Source: Eggerthellaceae bacterium UBA3686 (lineage in GTDB: Bacteria; Actinomycetota; Coriobacteriia; Coriobacteriales; Eggerthellaceae). Taken from it: 9,060 nt of DNA. The DNA lies in the NCBI GenBank assembly GCA_002371495.1, contig DFIX01000033.1, positions 9,571 to 18,630 of the forward strand, in the 5' to 3' direction. Below are positions 1-5,119 of the stretch, piece after piece. Within the stretch, counting starts at the first letter, position 1, and every line of letters begins with the position of its first letter. The notes under the pieces are model-generated. The model worked only from the letters and a program-made list of their open reading frames with translations, was not told the DNA's origin and searched no databases. The translations under genes and the position numbers were made by a program.

Positions 1-22
1 GGTCAGACCCCTTTTTCACATT
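1..22. repeat. REP-like palindrome, truncated by the window start
   Basis: This is the right-hand part of the 35-nt palindrome seen complete at 3687-3721. Positions 1-4 are the last four bases of the left arm, position 5 is the centre base (A), and 6-22 are the whole right arm GACCCCTTTTTCACATT. It lies 26 bp before the hisC start, so it probably sits in the gap between hisC and the gene upstream. The match is exact over all visible bases. Confidence 0.85.
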
Positions 23-48
23 TTCCGAATCGAAGGGATGGACCACGA

Positions 49-1137
49 ATGAATGCCGTTAGGCCCGCAGCACCGCAGCTCGCGGACATCGAGCCATACG
101 ACCCAAAGTACATTCCGGCCGACATCATGATCTCGGCCAACGAGAACTCGCTCGACGTGCCCCTCGATATCCGGCGCCAAATCGAGCACGAGGTGCGCCG
201 CGTGCCCTTCAACCGCTATCCGGACCCGCTGGCCAACGACCTGCGCGACATGATAGCCGAAGCCAACGGGCTCGACCGCGACCAGGTGATAATGGGAAAC
301 GGCGGCGACGAGCTGCTGTTCGACCTGGCCCTTGCGTGGGGCGGTCCGGGGCGCACGTTCCTGAACCTTCCCCCGACGTTCAGCGTGTACAAGAACAACG
401 CGCAGCTGACCAACACCGCGATCGTCGATATCCCGCGCTGCGACGATTTCTCGATCGATGAAGACGCCGTGCTCGAGCGTCTGGCGAAGGGCGACATAGA
501 CTACGCGATCGTCACCAGCCCCAACAACCCTACGGGCGATCTGGCGCAGGCGACTTTCGTCGAAGAGATGCTCAAGACCTCCGACACGCTCGTCATGGTC
601 GACGAAGCGTATTTCGAGTTCTCGCGCTACACCGTGCGTCCACTGCTCGACAGCTACGAGAACCTGGTCATCTTGCGCACGTTCTCGAAGGCCTTCAGCA
701 TGGCCGGCGTGCGAATGGGGTACTTGCTGGGCAACCCGCGCGTCATCGACGAGTTCAAGAAAGTGCGCCAACCCTATTCGGTCGACGCCGTTTCGCAAGC
801 CGTCGCGCGCATCGTGTACCAGAATCGCGCGAAGTTCGAGAAGAGCATCGACGCTATCATCGCCGAGCGCGGACGCGTGTACGAGGCGCTGGGCAAGCTG
901 CCGGGAGTCATGGCGTATCCGTCGGAATCGAACTACATCCTGATCAGGTTCGACGAAGACGTTGATGCCGGCTGGATCTGGCAGTGGCTGCTCGAGCGCG
1001 GCATCCTCGTGCGCGACTTCTCGCGTTCGAGCTACCTCGAGAACTGCCTGCGCGTCTCGATCGGCACCGAAGACGAGAACACGCGGTTCCTCGAGACGCT
1101 CAGGGATGTGTTGGCGCAAGTGGGCGTGGCAGTGTAG
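49..1137 (+). CDS. hisC: Histidinol-phosphate aminotransferase HisC
   Basis: This 362-residue protein is a fold-type I, PLP-dependent aminotransferase. It makes L-histidinol phosphate from imidazole acetol phosphate using glutamate, in the cytoplasm. Visible family motifs, in order, are NENSLDVP (31-38), YPDP (57-60), GNGGDEL (83-89), SPNNPTG (157-163) with the cofactor-binding Asn, VDEAYFEF (184-191) with the Asp that contacts the pyridine nitrogen and a Tyr, TFSKAFSMAGVRMGY (211-225) with Lys214 as the probable Schiff-base lysine, and LRVSIG (334-339) with the substrate-carboxylate Arg335. Length is normal for HisC. The ATG at 49 has only a modest ribosome site (AAGGG, 33-37, about 11 nt away). 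A second ATG at 38 in another frame stops after four codons, with its TGA overlapping the hisC ATG. HisC-like proteins can act on aromatic amino acids, but the his neighbours make histidine the likely pathway. Confidence 0.96.
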   Translation: MNAVRPAAPQLADIEPYDPKYIPADIMISANENSLDVPLDIRRQIEHEVRRVPFNRYPDPLANDLRDMIAEANGLDRDQVIMGNGGDELLFDLALAWGGPGRTFLNLPPTFSVYKNNAQLTNTAIVDIPRCDDFSIDEDAVLERLAKGDIDYAIVTSPNNPTGDLAQATFVEEMLKTSDTLVMVDEAYFEFSRYTVRPLLDSYENLVILRTFSKAFSMAGVRMGYLLGNPRVIDEFKKVRQPYSVDAVSQAVARIVYQNRAKFEKSIDAIIAERGRVYEALGKLPGVMAYPSESNYILIRFDEDVDAGWIWQWLLERGILVRDFSRSSYLENCLRVSIGTEDENTRFLETLRDVLAQVGVAV

Positions 1138-1473
1138 GCCATAGAGGTTGCGTGTTCAGCGCGGGTGCGGTGCGGCAACGCACGAGGGCGACGCGGGCTG
1201 CTGGTACGCATCCGCTCAAGGTGTGGCCTGCGCGAAGATGAGGAGAAGTGCGAAGGCGGGCGCGTTTGAAGCCCAGGTGCGCACGAGGCTCAGCTGCGAA
1301 GATGCGCTGATGAAAAAGAATATGCGGAACGGCAACAATGCCGTCCCGCTGGGAAAGAAGCTGGATGCTCGGAACCCAGATGCGCTTGGAGCCCAGGCGC
1401 ACAATGGGGTGCAGATGGGCAGCGAATCTGCGGAGCGGCGACGGTGTCGGCCCGCTGGGGAAAGGAAGTAAAC
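1138..1473. other. 336-bp hisC-hisB gap, no convincing gene
   Basis: No credible gene lies here. A + strand frame at 1148-1471 is open, but it starts with TTG without a spaced ribosome site, has an Arg/Ala-rich composition, and does not keep its reading frame across the internal duplication described separately. No T-box, transposase remnant or tRNA is recognisable. The 3' end carries the hisB ribosome site (GGGGAAAGGAAG, about 1457-1468). A small hairpin, ACGGC/GCCGT, sits at 1329-1344. The region is most simply a long leader or linker within the his cluster. Confidence 0.6.
1266..1468 (+). repeat. Imperfect tandem duplication upstream of hisB
   Basis: Two diverged copies of a unit of about 85-95 bp can be aligned by eye. 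Copy 1 spans about 1266-1360 and copy 2 about 1386-1468. The first shared block is TTGAAGCCCAGGTGCGCAC against TTGGAGCCCAGGCGCAC. The last shared block runs 1319-1360 against 1425-1468 and ends CCCGCTGGGAAAGAAG against CCCGCTGGGGAAAGGAAG. Between them the copies differ by insertions and substitutions. The end of copy 2 is the hisB ribosome binding site; the equivalent end of copy 1 precedes an ATG at 1365 but no sustained gene. The pattern suggests a duplicated leader that has drifted. Confidence 0.65.
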
Positions 1474-2064
1474 GTGTCACGTGAGGCAAAGGTAGTGCGC
1501 ACGACGAAGGAGACCGACATCACGGTCGTGCTCGACCTGGACGGCTCTGGTTCGACGCAGGTCGAGACCGGCATCGGGTTTTTCGACCACATGCTCGACG
1601 CGTTCGGGCGTCATGGGCTGTTCGACCTGGGCGTGCATGCCAAAGGCGACCTGCACGTTGACGGCCACCATACCGTCGAGGATGCGGGCATCGTGCTCGG
1701 CCAGGCGTTTGCGCAGGCCATAGGAGACAAGCGCGGCATCCGCCGCTTCGGCGACTGCGCGCTTCCCATGGACGAGACGCTCGTGCTCGCGGCGGTCGAC
1801 TTCAGCGGCCGCGGCGCGCTGTACTGGAAGATGGACATCCCGTACCAGATGGTGGGGCAGTTCGATTCGACCCTGGCCAAGGAGTTCTTCATCGCGTTCG
1901 CCGCCAACGCGGGCATCACGCTGCACATCCAGCAGCTCGCGGGCGAAAACGTGCACCACATAATCGAGGCCACCTTCAAGGCCGTCGCGCGCGCCCTGCG
2001 CACCGCCTGCGAAACCGATCCGCGCGCCGCCGACGCGCTGCCCTCCACGAAGGGCGCGCTCTAG
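1474..2064 (+). CDS. hisB: Imidazoleglycerol-phosphate dehydratase HisB
   Basis: This manganese-dependent dehydratase converts imidazole glycerol phosphate to imidazole acetol phosphate, the substrate of HisC. With the GTG start at 1474 it has 196 residues, the normal size of the monofunctional enzyme; no HAD-type phosphatase domain is fused. An in-frame GTG at 1444 was rejected because it lies before the clear ribosome site GGGGAAAGGAAG, which ends about 5 nt upstream of 1474. Metal-binding motifs of the duplicated half-domains are present: FFDHMLD (36-42), DGHHTVEDAG (63-72) and NVHHIIEA (159-166). PMDETL (98-103) and the C-terminal PSTKG (190-194) are also family signatures. The gene is separated from hisC by an unusual 336-bp gap, and a palindrome begins at the first base after its TAG stop. 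Histidinol phosphatase must come from another locus. Confidence 0.96.
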   Translation: MSREAKVVRTTKETDITVVLDLDGSGSTQVETGIGFFDHMLDAFGRHGLFDLGVHAKGDLHVDGHHTVEDAGIVLGQAFAQAIGDKRGIRRFGDCALPMDETLVLAAVDFSGRGALYWKMDIPYQMVGQFDSTLAKEFFIAFAANAGITLHIQQLAGENVHHIIEATFKAVARALRTACETDPRAADALPSTKGAL

Positions 2065-2091
2065 GTGCGAAAGGGTCAGACCCTTTCGCAC
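2065..2091 (+). repeat. 27-nt palindrome, variant of the REP-like family
   Basis: The arms GTGCGAAAGGGTC and GACCCTTTCGCAC pair perfectly around a single centre A at 2078. It begins directly after the hisB stop codon. The core GGGTC/GACCC and the purine-then-G-run layout match the 35-nt family, but the outer arm is GTGCGAAA rather than AATGTGAAAAA, and both arms differ in step. It could act as a transcript-end or stability hairpin; there is no clean T-tract after it. Confidence 0.8.
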
Positions 2092-2128
2092 TATGGTACT
2101 TTTGCACGTAGGGGGAAACGAACGAGTA

Positions 2129-2229
2129 TGAGTCAGCGTACCAGGTAAGGTGACCCATGCTCGAGCATCGCAGATGGGAAAAGATTATCGCCTGCGCGAA
2201 CGAGTCACCTTACCTGGTATGCTGGCTCA
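2129..2229 (+). repeat. 101-bp element with 26-bp inverted arms
   Basis: The arms at 2129-2154 and 2204-2229 are inverted repeats, with shared core ACCAGGTAAGGTGAC and GTCACCTTACCTGGT. Only two positions are not Watson-Crick pairs (2133/2225 and 2138/2220), and both would be G-U wobbles in RNA copied in the + direction, so the RNA stem is unbroken for 26 pairs. The 49-nt interior can form two hairpins: ATGC/GCAT around TCGA (2157-2168), and CGCAG/CTGCG (2169-2173 with 2192-2196). Its end lies 39 nt before the hisH start. It could be a small non-autonomous mobile element (MITE-like) or a structured RNA leader; no target-site duplication is obvious. Confidence 0.75.
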
Positions 2230-2268
2230 CTGGGACCTCCAGGACGGATGAAAGATAGGAAACACCAC

Positions 2269-2910
2269 GTGATTGCAGTAGTCGATTACCATAAAGGAAA
2301 CCTGAAGTCGGTCGAGCGCGGCCTCATCGCCGCGGGCGGCGACGCGCGCATCACCGACGATGCCGCCGAAATCGCGCAGGCAAGCGCCATCGTGCTGCCG
2401 GGCGTAGGCGCGTTCGCCGATGCGGCAAACGCCATGCGCGAGCTCGGCCAAGACGAAGTGCTCGTCGAGCGCATAAGCGCCGGCGTGCCGTTTTTAGGTA
2501 TCTGCCTGGGGCTTCACCTGCTCTACACCGCCGGCGAGGAGCACGCGCAAGGCGCGCCCACACCGGGTCTCGGCATCATCGAGGGCACGGTGCGTGCGCT
2601 TCCCAAAAACGACCTTTCGGGTAACTCCTACAAGATTCCGCATGTGGGATGGAACGAGGTCAGCTATCTGAGCAAGCGCCCGAACCCGCTGTTCGCGGGC
2701 ATTTCCGACCGCGAGTTCTTCTATTTCACGCACAGCTTCATCGCGCCGCCCTCGCCCGAAACCATCGCAACGACCACGCACTCGATCACGTTCCCGTCGG
2801 CCGTGCAGTGGGGAAGCGCCTGCTTCGGCGTGCAGTTCCACCCCGAGAAGAGCTCGGACGCCGGTGCGCGCCTGCTCGCCAATTTCGTCTCCATCGCCAA
2901 AAATGTGTAA
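2269..2910 (+). CDS. hisH: Imidazole glycerol phosphate synthase glutaminase subunit HisH
   Basis: HisH is the class I glutamine amidotransferase subunit. It releases ammonia from glutamine and passes it to HisF for imidazole-ring closure, yielding IGP and AICAR. From the GTG at 2269 the protein has 213 residues and starts like the family (IAVVDYHKGNLKSV). AGGAAA (2257-2262) is well spaced for that start. An ATG at 2248, seven codons earlier, has AGGA only 3 nt away and would add an atypical charged tail; it cannot be excluded. Visible signatures are LPGVGAF (oxyanion-strand region), GICLG with the nucleophile Cys79, and VQFHPEKS with His191 and Glu193 of the triad. The last codons and the TAA stop lie inside a REP-like palindrome. 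The partner hisF follows after hisA. Confidence 0.95.
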   Translation: MIAVVDYHKGNLKSVERGLIAAGGDARITDDAAEIAQASAIVLPGVGAFADAANAMRELGQDEVLVERISAGVPFLGICLGLHLLYTAGEEHAQGAPTPGLGIIEGTVRALPKNDLSGNSYKIPHVGWNEVSYLSKRPNPLFAGISDREFFYFTHSFIAPPSPETIATTTHSITFPSAVQWGSACFGVQFHPEKSSDAGARLLANFVSIAKNV

Positions 2911-2936
2911 AAAGGGTCAGACCCCTTTTTCACATT
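2902..2936. repeat. 35-nt REP-like palindrome overlapping the hisH 3' end
   Basis: The left arm is AATGTGTAAAAAGGGTC, the centre is A at 2919, and the right arm is the standard GACCCCTTTTTCACATT. The left arm differs from the consensus at two positions. One change (A to T at 2908) creates the TAA that ends hisH. The final hisH codons therefore lie in repeat sequence, unlike the other copies, which begin after a stop codon. The right arm ends 11 nt before the hisA ribosome site. Confidence 0.9.
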
Positions 2937-2959
2937 TTTGCTTTTAGAAAGGACCGCAC

Positions 2960-3685
2960 ATGTATCTGCTCCCTGCAATCGACATACTCGAGGGCAAGGC
3001 GGTACGCCTGGCCAAAGGCGATTACGCCCAGGTGACCGTCTACAACGACGATCCGGTCGAACAGGCGAAGGTCTTCGAGGATGCCGGCGCCGAGTGGATT
3101 CACATGGTCGACCTCGACGGCGCGAAGACCGGCGAGCCCGTGAACATCCAGGTGATCGAGAAGATCTTGCGTGCCACGAGCCTCAACATCGAGATCGGCG
3201 GCGGCATCCGCACGCTTTCGACCTGCGCGCGCCTGGCCGACGCGGGCGCGAGCCGCATGGTGCTGGGCACGGCGCTCGTGCGCGACCCCGAATTTGCCCA
3301 GGCCGCCATCGAGGAATACGGCGACATGCTGGCCGCCGGAATCGATGCGAAGGGCGGGGAAGTGGCCGTCGCGGGCTGGCGCGAGGGAAGCGGAATTGCG
3401 GCGACCGAGCTTGCCGCGCGCATGGCGGCGCTCGGGTACCGCCACCTGGTCTACACCGACATCGCGCGTGACGGCATGCAGACGGGAATCGAGCGCGAGG
3501 CCTACGAGCGCATGGCGGCGGCGTTTGGCAATCCCGTTATCGCAAGCGGCGGTGTGGCCAGCATGGACGACATCGCGCGCTTGGCGCCCGTTGCCGAGCA
3601 CATCGAGGGTATCATCACCGGCCGTGCAATCTACGAGGGCACCCTGCCCCTGCGCGAGGCCATCGAAGCTTGCAAGCAGGCGTAA
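2960..3685 (+). CDS. hisA: ProFAR isomerase HisA
   Basis: HisA is a TIM-barrel isomerase. It performs the Amadori rearrangement of ProFAR to PRFAR, which HisF-HisH then uses. The protein has 241 residues, normal for the family. Its ATG is preceded by AAAGGA (2948-2953) at good spacing. The two halves of the barrel show the usual phosphate-binding glycine motifs, IGGGIRT (79-85) and ASGGVAS (195-201). Asp8 in LLPAIDILEG and Asp129 in AGIDAKGG are the expected acid-base pair. Trp140 (AGW) and YTDIARDG (165-172) are also typical. Many actinobacteria instead carry the dual-function HisA/TrpF enzyme PriA. The GGGIR sequence and overall pattern look more like classical HisA, but bifunctionality cannot be excluded by reading. 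The stop codon touches the next palindrome. Confidence 0.95.
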   Translation: MYLLPAIDILEGKAVRLAKGDYAQVTVYNDDPVEQAKVFEDAGAEWIHMVDLDGAKTGEPVNIQVIEKILRATSLNIEIGGGIRTLSTCARLADAGASRMVLGTALVRDPEFAQAAIEEYGDMLAAGIDAKGGEVAVAGWREGSGIAATELAARMAALGYRHLVYTDIARDGMQTGIEREAYERMAAAFGNPVIASGGVASMDDIARLAPVAEHIEGIITGRAIYEGTLPLREAIEACKQA

Positions 3686-3686
3686 A

Positions 3687-3721
3687 AATGTGAAAAAGGG
3701 GTCAGACCCCTTTTTCACATT
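3687..3721. repeat. 35-nt REP-like palindrome, perfect copy
   Basis: The 17-nt arms AATGTGAAAAAGGGGTC and GACCCCTTTTTCACATT are exact reverse complements around a single A at 3704. The copy sits immediately after the hisA stop (3683-3685) and 16 nt before the hisF ribosome site. An A-run, a G/C stem and a T-run on both strands make it look like a bidirectional intrinsic terminator, although it is inside a his gene cluster. Confidence 0.95.
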
Positions 3722-3748
3722 AGGGCCGAGTATTGCTAGGAGATCAAA

Positions 3749-4513
3749 ATGCTAACCAAACGAGTGATTCCGTGCATGGATGTAACCGACGGACGCGTGG
3801 TGAAGGGCGTGAACTTCGTCAACTTGCGCGACGCGGGCGACCCGATCGAGCTGGCGCAACGCTATGACGAGCAGAAAGCCGACGAGGTCATCTTCCTCGA
3901 CATCACGGCCACAAGCGACGACCGCGCGACGACCGTCGAGCTGGCGAGCCGCGCGAGCGAAGAGCTGCACCTGCCCTATACGGTCGGCGGCGGTTTTCGC
4001 AGCGTGGCCGACATCCGCCGCATGATTGCGGCGGGCGCCGACAAGGTCTCGGTCAATTCGGCCGCCGTCAAGGACCCGTCGCTGATCACGCAGGCGGCCG
4101 AGGCGTTCGGCACGCAGGCAATCATCGTCGCCATCGACGCCAAGCAGCGTGCCGACAACCCCAACAAGTGGGAAGTCTACGTGGCTGGCGGGCGCAAGGC
4201 CACGGGCATCGACGCTGTGGAATGGGCGCGCGAAGCCGCCAAGCGCGGGGCGGGCGAGATCCTTCTGACCAGCATGGACCGCGACGGCAGCCGCGACGGT
4301 TTCGACTGCGCTCTGACCCGCGCGGTGGCGCGCGCGGTCGACATTCCCGTCATCGCGAGCGGCGGCGTGGGCGAGCTCGAGCATTTCGCCCAGGGCATCA
4401 TCGAGGGCGAGGCCGACGCCGTGCTGGCCGCAAGCGTCTTCCACTTCGGCGAGCTGACGATTCGCCAGGTCAAAGAGTACATGCGCGCCCAAGGCATCCC
4501 CGTGCGCCTGTAA
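3749..4513 (+). CDS. hisF: Imidazole glycerol phosphate synthase cyclase subunit HisF
   Basis: HisF is the TIM-barrel synthase subunit that uses ammonia from HisH to convert PRFAR into imidazole glycerol phosphate plus AICAR, a purine intermediate. The protein is 254 residues, as expected. The start is the ATG at 3749 behind AGGAGA (3738-3743). The N-terminus reads MLTKRVIPCMDVTDGRVVKG, and the catalytic Asp11 is present. The second catalytic Asp130 is in IIVAIDAKQ (125-133). Phosphate-binding glycine motifs appear as VGGGFRS (79-85) and ASGGVGE. The two halves resemble HisA, as is known for this pair. A different type of palindrome lies between this gene and hisI. Nothing is truncated or missing. 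Confidence 0.97.
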   Translation: MLTKRVIPCMDVTDGRVVKGVNFVNLRDAGDPIELAQRYDEQKADEVIFLDITATSDDRATTVELASRASEELHLPYTVGGGFRSVADIRRMIAAGADKVSVNSAAVKDPSLITQAAEAFGTQAIIVAIDAKQRADNPNKWEVYVAGGRKATGIDAVEWAREAAKRGAGEILLTSMDRDGSRDGFDCALTRAVARAVDIPVIASGGVGELEHFAQGIIEGEADAVLAASVFHFGELTIRQVKEYMRAQGIPVRL

Positions 4514-4525
4514 AATGCAGAACGA

Positions 4526-4556
4526 TGACGAAAAGGGGAGACTCCCCATTTCGTCA
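4526..4556. repeat. 31-nt palindrome, second sequence type
   Basis: The arms TGACGAAAAGGGGAG and CTCCCCATTTCGTCA pair around a single A at 4541 with one A-A mismatch (4534/4548). The layout is that of the 35-nt family (outer stem, A-run, G-run, one-base centre), but the core is GGGGAG/CTCCCC and the outer arm is TGACGA. It occupies most of the 57-bp hisF-hisI gap and ends just before the hisI ribosome site at 4559-4567. Confidence 0.85.
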
Positions 4557-4570
4557 CGAAGGAAGGGCAT

Positions 4571-4891
4571 ATGAACGCAAGTGAGCTCACATACGACGAA
4601 AGGGGCCTCATTCCGTGTATCGTGCAAGATGCGCAGACGGGCGAGGTGCTGATGATGGCGTGGATGAACGAGGAATCGGTGGGGCTGACGCTCGAGCAGC
4701 GCACGACGTGGTTTTGGTCCCGTAGCCGACAGGAGCTCTGGCACAAGGGCGAGACCAGCGGAAACACGCAGAAGCTCGTCGAGCTGCGCTACGACTGCGA
4801 CGCCGATTGCCTGCTCGCCCGCGTCGAGCCCGCAGGCCCCGCCTGCCACACCGGCAACCGTACCTGCTTCTACCGCACCTTGACCGCCTAA
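4571..4891 (+). CDS. hisI: Phosphoribosyl-AMP cyclohydrolase HisI
   Basis: HisI opens the adenine ring of PR-AMP to give ProFAR, the substrate of HisA. This is the single-domain form of 106 residues; the fused PR-ATP pyrophosphohydrolase (HisE) domain found in enterobacteria is absent, and no hisE lies in the window. Motifs are MMAWMNEES (28-36), WFWSRSRQELWHKGETSGN (47-65), DCDADC (75-80) with the Asp75/77/79 metal motif, and ACHTGNRTCFYR (91-102). Cys76, Cys92 and Cys99 fit the three zinc ligands of the family by spacing. The ATG at 4571 is preceded by GAAGGAAGGG, a strong ribosome site. It is the last his gene seen; the next 230 bases are non-coding. Confidence 0.95.
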   Translation: MNASELTYDERGLIPCIVQDAQTGEVLMMAWMNEESVGLTLEQRTTWFWSRSRQELWHKGETSGNTQKLVELRYDCDADCLLARVEPAGPACHTGNRTCFYRTLTA

Positions 4892-4895
4892 GCGT

Positions 4896-4924
4896 GAACA
4901 CATTGCCCCTGGGTCAATGTGTTC
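4896..4924. repeat. 29-nt hairpin, third sequence type
   Basis: Arms GAACACATTG (4896-4905) and CAATGTGTTC (4915-4924) are perfect inverted repeats around a 9-nt loop, CCCCTGGGT. It starts 4 nt after the hisI stop. The inner ATTG and CAAT replace the A- and G-runs of the main family. No T-tract follows, so it is not a textbook intrinsic terminator. It could still help end or stabilise the his transcript. Confidence 0.7.
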
Positions 4925-4960
4925 CATAATCACCCTAAAACCAGATGCGGCGAACGCGAT

Positions 4961-4995
4961 AATGTGAAAATGGGGTCTGACCCCTTTTTCACATT
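4961..4995. repeat. 35-nt REP-like palindrome, near-perfect copy
   Basis: The left arm is AATGTGAAAATGGGGTC, the centre is T at 4978, and the right arm is GACCCCTTTTTCACATT. There is one mismatch (T at 4971). Flanking bases extend the outer pairing by two (4959-4960 with 4996-4997). The centre T puts this copy in the opposite orientation to the his-cluster copies. It lies between hisI and the LCP lipoprotein gene. Confidence 0.92.
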
Positions 4996-5052
4996 ATTGC
5001 ATCTGCTAAGTGCATGAAGAGTCATTTGCGGCGCGTGCGCCCGCGCGAGGGG

Positions 5053-5061
5053 TGATACAAT
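5053..5061 (+). promoter_or_regulatory. Putative extended -10 promoter for the LCP lipoprotein gene
   Basis: TGATACAAT matches the extended -10 pattern TGnTATAAT with one deviation. No good -35 box is visible at 16-18 bp upstream, which extended -10 promoters can tolerate. Transcription would start near 5067, leaving a leader of about 50 nt that contains a small GCGCA/TGCGC hairpin (5081-5094 area) and the gene's ribosome site. Position right after a 180-bp non-coding gap supports the call. Confidence 0.45.
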
Positions 5062-5119
5062 ACGCGCCAAGCGCACAATTGCGCCCATGTGCAAACGCAA
5101 TAAGAAAAGGAGAACGCAC

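Noticed and set aside
16..1119. Long antisense frame opposite hisC
   Set aside because: It is a GC-rich shadow of hisC: no ribosome site or family motifs, and Arg/Val/His-heavy composition.
1148..1471. Possible 107-residue gene in the hisC-hisB gap
   Set aside because: TTG start without a spaced ribosome site, biased composition, and frame not conserved between the duplicated copies.
1138..1473. T-box or histidine attenuator leader before hisB
   Set aside because: No T-box consensus, no run of His codons in a short leader peptide, and no terminator hairpin with a T-run before hisB.
2129..2229. Integron attC recombination site
   Set aside because: The arms lack the GTTRRRY and RYYYAAC core sites, and no integrase or cassette structure is seen.
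2930..3718. Antisense frames starting with a KKGSDPF-like peptide next to several repeats
   Set aside because: That shared peptide is the translation of the palindrome itself; such frames recur wherever the repeat sits and are not a protein family.
3752..4933. 393-codon antisense frame opposite hisF and hisI
   Set aside because: It spans two well-supported genes and their gap, with no recognisable domain; a high-GC artefact.
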